This document shows, piece by piece, positions 17,868-27,258 of a stretch of 64,000 bases of DNA; the first letter of the stretch is position 1, and every line of letters begins with the position of its first letter. Source of the stretch: Gammaproteobacteria bacterium (lineage in GTDB: Bacteria; Pseudomonadota; Gammaproteobacteria; Xanthomonadales; SZUA-36); assembly GCA_021772935.1 (NCBI GenBank), contig JAJFLA010000032.1:124001-188000 (forward strand), read 5' to 3'. The translations under genes and the position numbers were made by a program. Under the pieces are notes generated by a model, which was not told the DNA's origin, ran no database searches, and worked only from the letters and a program-made list of their open reading frames with translations.

Positions 17868-18058
17868 GTAGGTAGATTCCGAATACCGAGCTAACAATTC
17901 TAATAGGATCGCACCTGATTGGGGTTTTGATGTTGGTTAAAAAAACCATTACTACTGGCTTGAGACTTTCCAACCAGGGATTGCCTGATTTCCCAACAAA
18001 ACCTTAAAACGATACTCCTTGTATTGGAGAGCAAGCAAAAGTACTTTGACTCAAATTC

Positions 18059-20044
18059 TCAACGGGAGCGGTGCTGTTCCAATAAGGTGAAAATTTGCAT
18101 ATGTCCGGTTTCCTTTGCCAGATCTTTCGCAGTTTTGTGGTTCTTATCGACAAGCCGCGTATTCACACCTGCCTCTAGCAATAAAATAACCACGTCACGT
18201 TGGTCTGCAATTACTGCTCGCATAAGTGCACTTTGACCTTGAAGATTCTGAAGATTTGGCTTAGCACCTGCCTGCAACAAAAGATGCATGATCTGGGTGT
18301 TGCCAACAGCTGCCGCGATACTCAGTGTCGAATTGCCTGAGGTCGAAAGCACATCCGGATGAATGCCATATTGAAACAATACCTGCACGCTAGCGGAGTC
18401 TCCCTTACTTATCGCCTGGATAAGTGGGTGCTGGGTTGAATTGCCCCTGATATCGGTGCTGGCGCCACTATCCAGCAGTAATGTCAAGTTTTGGGGGCGC
18501 CCTGAGTTTATGCTGTACCAAACGGCGCTACGGCCCCGCTTATCCATCAGGTCCAGGTCCGCTCCATCAATCAGCAACTGCTGGAGCAGCTCACTCGATT
18601 CACCTGCTGCAGCTATCATTAATGCAGTCAGGTTGGTTGGTGAACGCCAGTTGATATCCGCGCCTAAGGCCAACAACAGGTCTGCAGCCTTTTTATCCTG
18701 TTGGAAACAGGCCAGTAACAAGGCTGAATAACCGGTAGTGGGTTGCGCGTCGCTTAGTGACGCATGTGCAATTACAAGGCTGCGGATAACTTCAAGGTGA
18801 CCATACTGCGTTGCCCATAATAAGGGTGTAAAGCCATTGTTATGACGACTATTTGGATCAGCTCCTGCGTCTAGCAATATACGCACGATTTCCACATGGC
18901 CGCGCCAGGCCGCACGGCTTAGTGCGGTGTGTCCATCCTTATCAGTTGCATTGACATCCGGTCGGGATTCCAGAACCTGTCTTACAACATCAACTTCACC
19001 ACGCCACGCCGCATACATCAAGGCCGTCCAACCTGCCTGCCCCTCTGCGGTATGGGTCAGGTCAACCTCACCAATGCGTCGCGAATCATCTGCCTTCATA
19101 GGATCAACCGCACCGTGTTCAAGCAGGATTTGTTCGATACGCTGGTAATTATGCTGCCGGGCAGCTATCAAGGCCGTCCATTCTCTGTTATCGACAGACT
19201 CAATACTGGCGCCACCTGCCAATAACGCCAGAACCATGTCATCATTGCCAATTGACGCCGCAATGATCAAGGCCGTATTTCCAGCCCTGTCCCTGCCGTC
19301 CACATCTGCCCCAGCGGTCAGTAACATGGATACAATGGCTGGTTTTTCTGAACGTACCGCACAATGTAGCGGAATCAAACGATCCGAAACAACATCCTCA
19401 TGACTGATACCATTGGGGTTCGCACCACTTTGCAGCAATATTTCAATAATTTCTGTATGCCCGGCAGTGATGGCCTCAAGCAGGGGGGGTCTTTGCCCGC
19501 TGTCGACGGGGCTTTCATCTTGAATGACCGCCAGTAGTGAGCGGACGATTTCAGCATCTCCCTGACGGATGGCCTGGTTCAGTGTTTTTTGGCGTTGCTG
19601 CATGGTCATACCGGTCAAAACCGGTTGGCTTGGCTGTTCCATGGCCTGTAAAGCTTCTGTTGCCATGGCGTGATTCTGCAAGGCTGCCTTTTCAAACCAT
19701 GCCCGTGCGCTGGCCCGGTTTTCCTGATTTTCACTTTCACTCAACAAAAGTTGCCCCATACCGTATTGCGCATGGACATCACCTGCTGTTGCCGCCGCCG
19801 ACATCCATTCGTTGGCGAGTTCGGGGTCCTTTTCCACACCGCGCCCTACCCGGTACATAGTGGCCAACTGACAAGCAGCTTCCGCATCACCTGATCGGGC
19901 CAGGCTCTCATAGATATTGACAGCTGATGCATAGTCGCGAACTCGAATGGCGGCACGTGCATCATCGAACGTTTGGCCATCTACCGCGACTGGCAGCAGG
20001 ATCAGGCTAATCAGGGTGACGGTGAAAAGCTTGCGCCAAATCAT
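18059..20044 (-). CDS. Exported Sel1- and ankyrin-repeat protein
   Basis: A 661-residue protein. A signal peptide (KLFTVTLISLILLPVAVDG) covers about 1-23. Residues about 25-145 hold Sel1-like repeats (AACQLATMYRVGRGVEKD, HAQYGMGQLLLSES). From about 150 to the end there are roughly 15 ankyrin repeats, each with a TALxxAAxxGHxEIVxxLLxxGAD pattern. Proteins of this build act as periplasmic scaffolds or binding platforms. The ATG overlaps the stop of the Fe-S/FAD oxidoreductase gene (TGATG), so both are translated together. A role in assembling or anchoring the adjacent multiheme system is plausible, but only by context. Confidence 0.8.
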   Translation of the reverse strand: MIWRKLFTVTLISLILLPVAVDGQTFDDARAAIRVRDYASAVNIYESLARSGDAEAACQLATMYRVGRGVEKDPELANEWMSAAATAGDVHAQYGMGQLLLSESENQENRASARAWFEKAALQNHAMATEALQAMEQPSQPVLTGMTMQQRQKTLNQAIRQGDAEIVRSLLAVIQDESPVDSGQRPPLLEAITAGHTEIIEILLQSGANPNGISHEDVVSDRLIPLHCAVRSEKPAIVSMLLTAGADVDGRDRAGNTALIIAASIGNDDMVLALLAGGASIESVDNREWTALIAARQHNYQRIEQILLEHGAVDPMKADDSRRIGEVDLTHTAEGQAGWTALMYAAWRGEVDVVRQVLESRPDVNATDKDGHTALSRAAWRGHVEIVRILLDAGADPNSRHNNGFTPLLWATQYGHLEVIRSLVIAHASLSDAQPTTGYSALLLACFQQDKKAADLLLALGADINWRSPTNLTALMIAAAGESSELLQQLLIDGADLDLMDKRGRSAVWYSINSGRPQNLTLLLDSGASTDIRGNSTQHPLIQAISKGDSASVQVLFQYGIHPDVLSTSGNSTLSIAAAVGNTQIMHLLLQAGAKPNLQNLQGQSALMRAVIADQRDVVILLLEAGVNTRLVDKNHKTAKDLAKETGHMQIFTLLEQHRSR

Positions 20045-21369
20045 CAGGCTATTCCAAACTTGGTTTCGACATCGATACCAATCGAGCGTAGAAACGCTGT
20101 GGGCAATATACCGCCCGCACTGATGATGACAGCATCATTGGGCAATTTAAAATGTCTGTCGTGCTGTTCCAGTTCTACCGCCTCCTCGGAGATGGCCCTG
20201 ACATTTGATTCCAGCATAACTTTGAGCCTCCCGGTTGAGACCGCGTCTTCAACAGCCTGCCGGTTTTTGGGTTTCGCCCTTGTAAACGCAGCTGACCGAT
20301 AGGAAATCGTGACCTCGGTTCCGTCGACCCCGGCAATCGCACAGGCTGCCTCCAGAGCGCTGTCACCACCACCGACGACCAACACCCGATGATTCTGGTG
20401 CTGCACAGGATCCTCCAGGCTATAAGTGACTTTAGGCAAGTTTTCTCCGGGGACATCCAGCGTTCGCGGTGTCCCTCGCCGACCGATGGCAAGCAGAACC
20501 GAATGAGTTCTGTAAGTATTCTTGCTGGTTTGAACCTCAAACCCCTGCTCGATGACCGTCATGCTTTCCATCCGTTCATTGTAATTGATGCAAACACCGG
20601 TGTCTTTTTCAGCCTGCTGCCAAAACGTTAAGAGTTTTTCCTTGGTCGTATTTTTGAAAGGAAATTCCCCGACCATGGGCAAAATTGCAGGCTGTGTCAT
20701 GACCATTTTTCCTCGAGGGTAGTGCGCAACCGTGCCACCCAGTACTTCCTGCTCTATCGTCGCAAAACGCAAACCCTTCTCCATGGCTGCCAGTGAGGCC
20801 GTAAACCCGGCCGGCCCGGCACCCACAATCAACAGGTCCAACTCGTTGTTATGTTGTTTGCTCATGTCAGTACAAATGGATTCAACGGACTGTCTGCCCT
20901 GTTCAATGGCATTACGAATCAGCCCCATGCCGCCCAGCTCTCCCGCGATAAAAATACCACCAACATTGGTTTCAAAATTTGGTTTCAGATGGGGGATGTC
21001 TACGCCACGTTTTTTAGTTCCAAACACCAGTTGAAGGGCGTCATGCGGACAGGCGATGAAACATGCTCCATGACCGATGCACTCGGTGGGGCTAATCAAT
21101 TCAGCCTTGCTGTGTATCAGCCCCAGCACCTTGTGACCAGGTTGTTCAGGACAAGCGGCTATACAGGCCCCGCAGCCGGTGCACTTCAAGGGGTCGATTA
21201 ACGGATGGAGTGAAGGTGGTTCGGTCAGGCCAGACTGAATGATTTTGGATTTTAGGAGGATATTCTCCCGCTGTTGCCGCGTCATCCTGTAGATATATAA
21301 CAACAGGATCAGAGCCAGTGGAAACACATATATCGCAAGCGACAGAGGGTCCAGAGAACCGATATTCAA
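20044..21369 (-). CDS. Membrane-anchored Fe-S/FAD NAD(P)-dependent oxidoreductase
   Basis: A 441-residue protein. An N-terminal transmembrane helix (about 8-27) precedes a two-cluster ferredoxin domain (about 55-120) and a thioredoxin-reductase-like FAD/NAD(P) module. The first cluster is a regular CTGCGACIAACP. The second reads CIGHGACFIACP, with His in place of the second Cys. FAD binding is at LLIVGAGPAGFTAS (about 180), NAD(P) binding at VLVVGGGDSALEAAC (about 325); no CxxC redox disulfide follows the FAD domain. It would pass electrons between NAD(P)H, Fe-S clusters and a membrane or quinone partner. The start codon is a TTG and is uncertain. It faces the cytochrome genes across a 378-base gap. 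Confidence 0.8.
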   Translation of the reverse strand: MNIGSLDPLSLAIYVFPLALILLLYIYRMTRQQRENILLKSKIIQSGLTEPPSLHPLIDPLKCTGCGACIAACPEQPGHKVLGLIHSKAELISPTECIGHGACFIACPHDALQLVFGTKKRGVDIPHLKPNFETNVGGIFIAGELGGMGLIRNAIEQGRQSVESICTDMSKQHNNELDLLIVGAGPAGFTASLAAMEKGLRFATIEQEVLGGTVAHYPRGKMVMTQPAILPMVGEFPFKNTTKEKLLTFWQQAEKDTGVCINYNERMESMTVIEQGFEVQTSKNTYRTHSVLLAIGRRGTPRTLDVPGENLPKVTYSLEDPVQHQNHRVLVVGGGDSALEAACAIAGVDGTEVTISYRSAAFTRAKPKNRQAVEDAVSTGRLKVMLESNVRAISEEAVELEQHDRHFKLPNDAVIISAGGILPTAFLRSIGIDVETKFGIA

Positions 21370-21747
21370 AGGTGAATTCCATGCGATGTAGCTGTCGTTG
21401 CTACGCCTATCATTACTTGCATATTGATTACCCGGATAGTGTTTGATTCCACGTTGCGGTCAAGATGATATATGTTTTATGTGTCTTTAGACAATATATT
21501 CAAGCAACGTTCTCCGCTAAGGAACTGGATGATTTTAAATAATTAATCCACTGTTTAGTGTGCTTTTTTCATTATTCACCAAAATTAAATATTTAATTTA
21601 ATAATTCTTTAAGAAAACTCACGTATCCTTTTTATCGAGTCACCATGGCGTCTGATTTTGCTTTGAGTAAATAGCAAGTTGTGGTTGTTTGGTCAAGGGG
21701 CAAAGAGGACTGGATCTTAATGAATTACTTTATGGAAGAGTATCCGC
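21370..21747 (+). other. Divergent intergenic region of the electron-transfer locus
   Basis: This 378-base gap separates the minus-strand oxidoreductase operon from the plus-strand cytochrome operon. It is markedly AT-rich at about 21530-21620 (runs such as AAATATTTAATTTAATAATTC) and must hold promoters in both directions. I found no perfect FNR-type (TTGAT-N4-ATCAA) site and no clear paired -35/-10 boxes. No RNA gene is evident. Confidence 0.4.
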
Positions 21748-22674
21748 ATGGCCAGTATTGAGGAAACAGTTGTAATCAATAGTGTGAACGAGGGTTCAGC
21801 GTCGTTCCCATTGCAATTCAAAAGTATATTCCGAGTGATTCGGTCCCGTCTCACATGGCTGAGTTTTGTGGCAACGACGCTGGCTGTTTACGCTGGCTGG
21901 ATTGGACGCTATGAGCGAAACATAACAGCAGAAAATGGCATGGGTTATGCCCTGGGTATCGTGGGCGCCTCAATGATGGCCGCTTTACTCATTTATCCAT
22001 TGCGTAAACGGATATCTTCCTTGCGCGTTTTGGGACCGACCCGGGTCTGGTTTAAACTTCACATGCTTCTGGGCATCATTGGTCCAGTCCTGATCTTGTA
22101 CCACTCCAATTTTACCGTGAGTTCACTCAATTCCCGTGTCGCACTTTTCTGTACTTTACTGGTGGCCGTTAGCGGCCTGATCGGTCGGTATCTTTACGCG
22201 CAAGTTCACCACGGATTGTATGGTGGCAAGAGCAGTTTGCGTTCCCTGGTTGGACAGATGCATGGTTCCATGACTGCGGTCACTGCATCAGGGCCGGTTA
22301 TGGCAGAGTTTCTTGAACAAATCACTGCCATTGATAATTCGGTGCTCGAACCGCCTAGAAATGTTTTCCACAGTGCCATTCGACCTTTTTTATTCGCTTT
22401 CAGGACGCGTTTGGTCTACTTGCAAATGAGCTTGAGGTTGCGACGCAATATGGCCTTTCAGGCACTGCCAGCAACCACGCTTGCCCAACGGGAAAGAGAA
22501 AATGTTCGGGCAACCCGGCTCAATTTGCGTCGACATCTTAAGCAGGTCCGCAAAGTTGCCCACCTGGGCTTTTTTGAAAGGCTGTTTTCTCTCTGGCACA
22601 TATTGCACCTGCCCTTCTTTCTCATGTTGCTAATATCTGTAATAGTGCATATCGTCGCCGTACACATGTACTGA
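21748..22674 (+). CDS. Multi-pass membrane protein, candidate b-type cytochrome
   Basis: A 308-residue protein with four N-terminal helices (about 33-51, 63-85, 103-121, 127-149), a basic cytoplasmic-type loop of about 120 residues, and a last helix at about 280-306. Histidines sit inside or at the ends of helices: KLHMLLG and ILYHSNF in helix three, and SLWHILHLP and IVHIVAVHMY in the last. This is the pattern of ferric-reductase or cytochrome-b561-like heme proteins. As first gene of the cytochrome operon it is a natural quinol-to-cytochrome entry point. I do not recognise a named family, so heme binding is inference. Confidence 0.65.
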   Translation: MASIEETVVINSVNEGSASFPLQFKSIFRVIRSRLTWLSFVATTLAVYAGWIGRYERNITAENGMGYALGIVGASMMAALLIYPLRKRISSLRVLGPTRVWFKLHMLLGIIGPVLILYHSNFTVSSLNSRVALFCTLLVAVSGLIGRYLYAQVHHGLYGGKSSLRSLVGQMHGSMTAVTASGPVMAEFLEQITAIDNSVLEPPRNVFHSAIRPFLFAFRTRLVYLQMSLRLRRNMAFQALPATTLAQRERENVRATRLNLRRHLKQVRKVAHLGFFERLFSLWHILHLPFFLMLLISVIVHIVAVHMY

Positions 22675-22690
22675 TCTTGAATCAACCCTG

Positions 22691-24268
22691 ATGATATCGT
22701 ACAGAAAAGTGTCATTGATAGCAGGACTATCCCTGCTGGTTTTTAGTTCTCAGGTATTTGTATACGCAGCACCAATCGAAACACTGGTCATGCCTGGTCC
22801 AGTCAGCGCAGCCCATGCTGATATTGAGGTCGAGTGCTCAGGATGCCATGCAGCATTTTCCAAGACATTGCAACGCGATTTGTGTCTTTCCTGCCATGAT
22901 CACATTAGCGTAAAAGAAGACCTTGAAGCGGGGACGGGATTTCATGGCCGTTCTGAAACTGTCGGCAAAGCAGAATGTGCCACCTGCCATGCGGAACATG
23001 AAGGACGTACAGCTAACATCGTCGGTCTGGATATTGAAACGTTCGACCATGACATAACCGACTTTGTACTTGAAGGGTCCCACGCTGAGCGTGTTTGTGA
23101 GGATTGTCATGCAGCAGACAAATTGCCTCGAGAAGCGCCGTCCGCATGTTTTGACTGTCACGAGGCCAAAGACAGCCACAAGGGTAAGTTGGGCAAGGAA
23201 TGTGGCAATTGTCATCGGGAAACCGACTGGCAAACAACCAAATTCGACCACACAAAAGATACGGAATATATCCTGACCGGAGCACATCAGGTGGTTGAAT
23301 GTGTGTTATGCCACACCAATCAGACCTACAAAGGAATTTCAACAGATTGCCATTCATGCCATCAAATCGATGACCGGCATCAGGGAAATTTCGGCAAGGA
23401 CTGCAAACAATGCCATAAAACAGAAGACTGGAAAAAGAATACTTTTGATCACAAAAAGAGCAGCGATTTCGCTTTGCAAGACCGCCACACTGAAATTGAA
23501 TGCAGCAGTTGCCATCTGGCAAACCAGTTCAAGGAAGAACTGGCGCATGAATGTGTTTCTTGCCACTTGGCAGACGATATCCACCAAGGTGCCAATAAAG
23601 TCGACTGTGGTGCCTGCCATAACAGCCGCGAGTGGAAAAGCGTCAAATTCGATCACCAGAAAGACACAGACTTTCCGTTGAACGGTGCGCATTTCGAACT
23701 GGAGTGCCGTATGTGTCACTCTGGCGGCACTATAGATATGGAGCTAGACACAGCCTGCATCAATTGCCACCAGGTGAACGATGTTCATCAACAAAGCCTG
23801 GGTGAAAATTGCGTGCGCTGTCACGGGGAATCCGGTTGGACATCGGACGTTCTTTTCGATCATGATCTCACCCGCTTTCCGCTCATCGGTATGCATTCAG
23901 TTGTATTGTGTGAGGCCTGTCACCTATCTCCGCGATTTGCAGATACCCCCGGACAATGCCTGGACTGTCACAGTCAGAGTGATACCCAACATGATACATT
24001 CGGAACAGACTGTGGTAGCTGTCACAACCCAAACGACTGGCTCCTGTGGGAATTTGACCATCAAAGTACGGGCTTTGTGCTGGATGGGGCACATGCAGAT
24101 CTAAACTGCCAAAACTGTCACAAAAAAGGCTGGGATTACCAGGCCAAAAAACAGTTCACCTGTGTTGATTGTCATCGCAACGATGATATTCACTCCGGGG
24201 AATTCGGACGGCACTGCTCACGTTGCCATAACAGTCACTCATTTGAATACTCTGGAACAATTCAATGA
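22691..24268 (+). CDS. Periplasmic multiheme cytochrome c, 21 CXXCH motifs
   Basis: A 525-residue exported protein. A signal peptide ends near residue 28 (LLVFSSQVFVYAA). I count 21 CXXCH heme-attachment motifs, spaced 17-30 residues apart, and extra His residues (such as FDH and GAH before each pair) that fit bis-His ligation. The recurring unit is roughly FDHxxDxxFxLxGAHxxxxCxxCH followed by a second CxxCH, as in class III-like and NrfH/DmsE-type modules. It begins 16 bases after the membrane-protein gene and overlaps the next cytochrome gene by 4 bases. The likely role is to carry electrons across the periplasm. Cytochrome c maturation genes are not in the window. Confidence 0.9.
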   Translation: MISYRKVSLIAGLSLLVFSSQVFVYAAPIETLVMPGPVSAAHADIEVECSGCHAAFSKTLQRDLCLSCHDHISVKEDLEAGTGFHGRSETVGKAECATCHAEHEGRTANIVGLDIETFDHDITDFVLEGSHAERVCEDCHAADKLPREAPSACFDCHEAKDSHKGKLGKECGNCHRETDWQTTKFDHTKDTEYILTGAHQVVECVLCHTNQTYKGISTDCHSCHQIDDRHQGNFGKDCKQCHKTEDWKKNTFDHKKSSDFALQDRHTEIECSSCHLANQFKEELAHECVSCHLADDIHQGANKVDCGACHNSREWKSVKFDHQKDTDFPLNGAHFELECRMCHSGGTIDMELDTACINCHQVNDVHQQSLGENCVRCHGESGWTSDVLFDHDLTRFPLIGMHSVVLCEACHLSPRFADTPGQCLDCHSQSDTQHDTFGTDCGSCHNPNDWLLWEFDHQSTGFVLDGAHADLNCQNCHKKGWDYQAKKQFTCVDCHRNDDIHSGEFGRHCSRCHNSHSFEYSGTIQ

Positions 24269-27258
24269 ACAGAATCCCTATGTTGGTTTTGAGTTTCATA
24301 CTGCTCGGTTTGCCTATACAGGTATTGGGCCAGTCGACATTCCAGTCAGATTTTGATCACTTTTCAACCAGCTTCACCTTGGAAGGTGCCCACCGGGCCG
24401 TGGAGTGTGCGTCTTGTCACGTCGGTGGTGTGTTTGAAGGCACCCCACGGGAGTGCTCCAATTGCCACAGCCGTGGAGGTCTGGTTTTTGCGACACCATT
24501 GCCACTGCAACACATACAGACCACCAACCAGTGCCAGGATTGTCATCTGGAAACCTGGTGGACGCCGGTGGCGAATCTGGACCATAATCAGGTTCTTGGC
24601 AGTTGTAAGAATTGCCATGACGGCATTATCGCCACAGGCAAGGGCCCCGGCCATATTTTTACCACCGATGTCTGTGAGGATTGTCATACCTCCGAGCTTT
24701 GGGAACCGGTGGCACGGGTCGACCACTTCCAGGTGCAGGGCAGTTGCGGCAGTTGTCACGATGGTGTGATCAGCGTAAGCAAACCTCTCAATCATGTACC
24801 GACACTGGCAGAATGTGATGTCTGCCACACCACCATTGCCTGGGTTCCGGCCAACTTTGATCATCAGGAAGTCACCGAGACCTGTATCACCTGTCACGAC
24901 GGCATCATTGCCACTGCCAAGGGCCTTGGTCATATATCCACTACCAATGTCTGCGAGGATTGTCATTCCACCAACCTGTGGGAACCGGCGATCCAGGTCG
25001 ACCACTTCCAGGTACTGGGTAGCTGTGACAGTTGTCACGATGGTGTCATCAGCGAAGGTAAATCCGTCAATCATTTACCGACACTGGGGCAGTGTGATGT
25101 CTGTCACACCACCACTGCATGGATCCCCGCTAGCTTCGATCATCAAGATACAATCGAGACCTGCACCACTTGTCACAATGGTGTCATCAGCGAGGGCAAA
25201 TCCGTTAATCACCTGCCGACATTGGCAGAATGTGATGTCTGTCACAGCAACACCGCCTGGCTTCCTGCCACCTTCGATCACCAGGATACGACCGAGACCT
25301 GTATCACCTGTCACGAGGGTGTTATCGCCACTGGCAAGGGTCTGGATCATATATCCACTACCAATGTTTGCGAGGATTGTCATTCCACCGAGCTATGGGA
25401 ACCGGCGACCCAGGTCGACCATTTCCAGGTGCTGGGTAGCTGTAACAGCTGTCACGATGGTGTGATTGCCGAAGGTAAATCCTTGGATCATCTGCCAACG
25501 ATCGCAGAATGTGGTGATTGCCATTCCACCACCGCTTGGCTTCCGGCCAACTTCGATCACGAGAATCTCATCGAGACCTGCGTCACCTGCCACGACGGCA
25601 CCATCGCCACTGGCAAGGGTTTGGAGCATGTATCCACCACCAATGTCTGCGAGGATTGTCATTCCACCAACCTGTGGGAACCGGTGACGTTGGTTGATCA
25701 CTTGCAGGTTCTCGGAACCTGTGTTTCCTGCCATGATGGCATCACTGCGATTGGTAAGGGTCTGGAACACATCAGCACCACCAACGTGTGTGAGGACTGT
25801 CATACCACTGATATTTGGGAACCTGTGACACTGGTTGATCACTTACAGGTAATAGGTAGCTGTGACAGTTGTCACGATGGTGTCATCAGCGAAGGTAAAT
25901 CCGTCAATCATTTACCGACACTGGGGCAGTGTGATGTCTGCCACAGCACCACCGCATGGATCCCCGCTAACTTTGATCACCAAGATACAATCGAGACCTG
26001 CACCACCTGTCACGATGGTATCATCAGCGAGGGCAAAGCCGTCAATCACGTGCCGACATTGGCAGAATGTGATGTCTGTCATAGCAACACCGCCTGGCTT
26101 CCTGCCACCTTTGATCACCAGGACGTGACCGAGACCTGTATTACCTGCCACGACGGTATCACTGCCACTGGCAAGGGTTTGGATCATATATCCACTACCA
26201 ATGTCTGCGAGGACTGTCATTCCACCGAGCTGTGGGAACCGGCGACCCAGGTCGACCACTTCCAGGTGCTGGGTAGCTGTAACAGTTGTCACGATGGTGT
26301 GATTGCCGAAGGCAAAGCCATCAATCACCTGCCGACATTGGCAGAATGTGATGTCTGTCATAGCAGCACCGCCTGGCTTCCGGCTACCTTTGATCACCAG
26401 GATGTGACCGAGACCTGTATCACCTGTCACGACAGTATCATCGCCACTGGCAAGGGTCTGGATCATATATCCACTACCAATGTCTGCGAGGATTGTCATT
26501 CCACCGAGCTATGGGAACCGGCGACCCAGATCGACCACTTCCAGGTGCTGGGCAGCTGTAACACTTGTCACGACGGTGTGATTGCCGAAGGCAAATCGCT
26601 GGATCATCTGCCAACGACCGCAGAGTGTGATGATTGTCACACTACCAATGCATGGTTACCGGCAAATTTTGACCACGCAGCAGTGACTCCGGGCACCTGT
26701 ATAAGTTGCCATGATGGCATCATCGCGGAAGGAAAAGACCAGAATCATGTAGCAACATCTTCCGAGTGTGACTTGTGTCATTCCACCGTTGCCTGGACTC
26801 CGGCGAATTTCGATCATGATAGCGCTACAGGATCATGCTCGAGTTGCCATGATGGCATCATTGCGGAAGGAAAAGATTCCTCGCACTTCATCACCAACAG
26901 GGAATGTGACCACTGCCACGACAATAATTTCTGGGAACCACTGATATTCAGTCATCTTTCTGCAACTTATCCGGGGGATCACTCGGAGCCACTTGGTTGT
27001 TCTGACTGTCATGAGCGTAATTCAGAGGTTGTGAGCTGGTCGTCACCACAGTTCCAGCCAGACTGTGCATCCTGTCATGCAAGCGACTATGAAACAGACG
27101 AACATACAAAGTTCAACAACCCGGAAACTTTCTACGGCGTCAGTGAGCTCCGAGATTGCACCGGAGCCTGTCATGAGTATACCGATTCCACCCTCTCGAA
27201 CATTAGCAAGAGTCGACCGGGACCAGAACACAGGGTGAACGATCGTGACTTTGATTAG
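24265..27258 (+). CDS. Giant repetitive multiheme cytochrome c, 39 CXXCH motifs
   Basis: A 997-residue exported protein; the signal peptide is at about 1-22. I count 39 CXXCH motifs plus one terminal CTGACH (CX3CH). Most of the chain is a tandem array of 46-47-residue modules, each with two hemes. They alternate between one type with THNV-like STTNVCEDCH and LWEP, and one with LPTLAECDVCH and AWLPA, giving a 93-residue super-repeat. Each heme pair has an extra His (VDHFQV, NFDHQD, KGLDHIS) suited to axial ligation. It could form a long heme wire in the periplasm or through the barrel protein encoded next, whose GTG start overlaps its 3' end by 14 bases. Confidence 0.92.
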   Translation: MNRIPMLVLSFILLGLPIQVLGQSTFQSDFDHFSTSFTLEGAHRAVECASCHVGGVFEGTPRECSNCHSRGGLVFATPLPLQHIQTTNQCQDCHLETWWTPVANLDHNQVLGSCKNCHDGIIATGKGPGHIFTTDVCEDCHTSELWEPVARVDHFQVQGSCGSCHDGVISVSKPLNHVPTLAECDVCHTTIAWVPANFDHQEVTETCITCHDGIIATAKGLGHISTTNVCEDCHSTNLWEPAIQVDHFQVLGSCDSCHDGVISEGKSVNHLPTLGQCDVCHTTTAWIPASFDHQDTIETCTTCHNGVISEGKSVNHLPTLAECDVCHSNTAWLPATFDHQDTTETCITCHEGVIATGKGLDHISTTNVCEDCHSTELWEPATQVDHFQVLGSCNSCHDGVIAEGKSLDHLPTIAECGDCHSTTAWLPANFDHENLIETCVTCHDGTIATGKGLEHVSTTNVCEDCHSTNLWEPVTLVDHLQVLGTCVSCHDGITAIGKGLEHISTTNVCEDCHTTDIWEPVTLVDHLQVIGSCDSCHDGVISEGKSVNHLPTLGQCDVCHSTTAWIPANFDHQDTIETCTTCHDGIISEGKAVNHVPTLAECDVCHSNTAWLPATFDHQDVTETCITCHDGITATGKGLDHISTTNVCEDCHSTELWEPATQVDHFQVLGSCNSCHDGVIAEGKAINHLPTLAECDVCHSSTAWLPATFDHQDVTETCITCHDSIIATGKGLDHISTTNVCEDCHSTELWEPATQIDHFQVLGSCNTCHDGVIAEGKSLDHLPTTAECDDCHTTNAWLPANFDHAAVTPGTCISCHDGIIAEGKDQNHVATSSECDLCHSTVAWTPANFDHDSATGSCSSCHDGIIAEGKDSSHFITNRECDHCHDNNFWEPLIFSHLSATYPGDHSEPLGCSDCHERNSEVVSWSSPQFQPDCASCHASDYETDEHTKFNNPETFYGVSELRDCTGACHEYTDSTLSNISKSRPGPEHRVNDRDFD
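24580..26900 (+). repeat. 279-bp tandem super-repeat inside the giant cytochrome gene
   Basis: DNA-level repeats underlie the protein array. A stretch beginning with the AGC at 25021 recurs nearly unchanged at 25858, 837 bases later (3 x 279). The segment starting CATATATCCACTACC at 25348 recurs at 26185 (837 later) and at 26464 (279 later). Copies differ mostly at silent positions. The unit is 93 codons with four hemes. This points to expansion by unequal crossing-over or slippage in multiples of 279 bases; strains may differ in copy number, and short-read assemblies could collapse it. Confidence 0.85.

Noticed and set aside
24364-26499. Several long open frames on the minus strand and in other plus frames across the giant cytochrome gene (up to 236 codons)
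   Set aside because: They mirror the codon periodicity of the tandem repeat and have no ribosome sites or recognisable domains; the plus-strand cytochrome frame explains the DNA.
24580-26900. Regular repeats that could be mistaken for a CRISPR array
   Set aside because: Repeats are 138-279 bases, in frame, with diverged rather than unique spacers, and encode heme motifs.
27200-27258. Frameshift joining the giant cytochrome to the barrel gene
   Set aside because: The barrel gene has its own GTG start and signal peptide; overlap of 14 bases is normal coupling.
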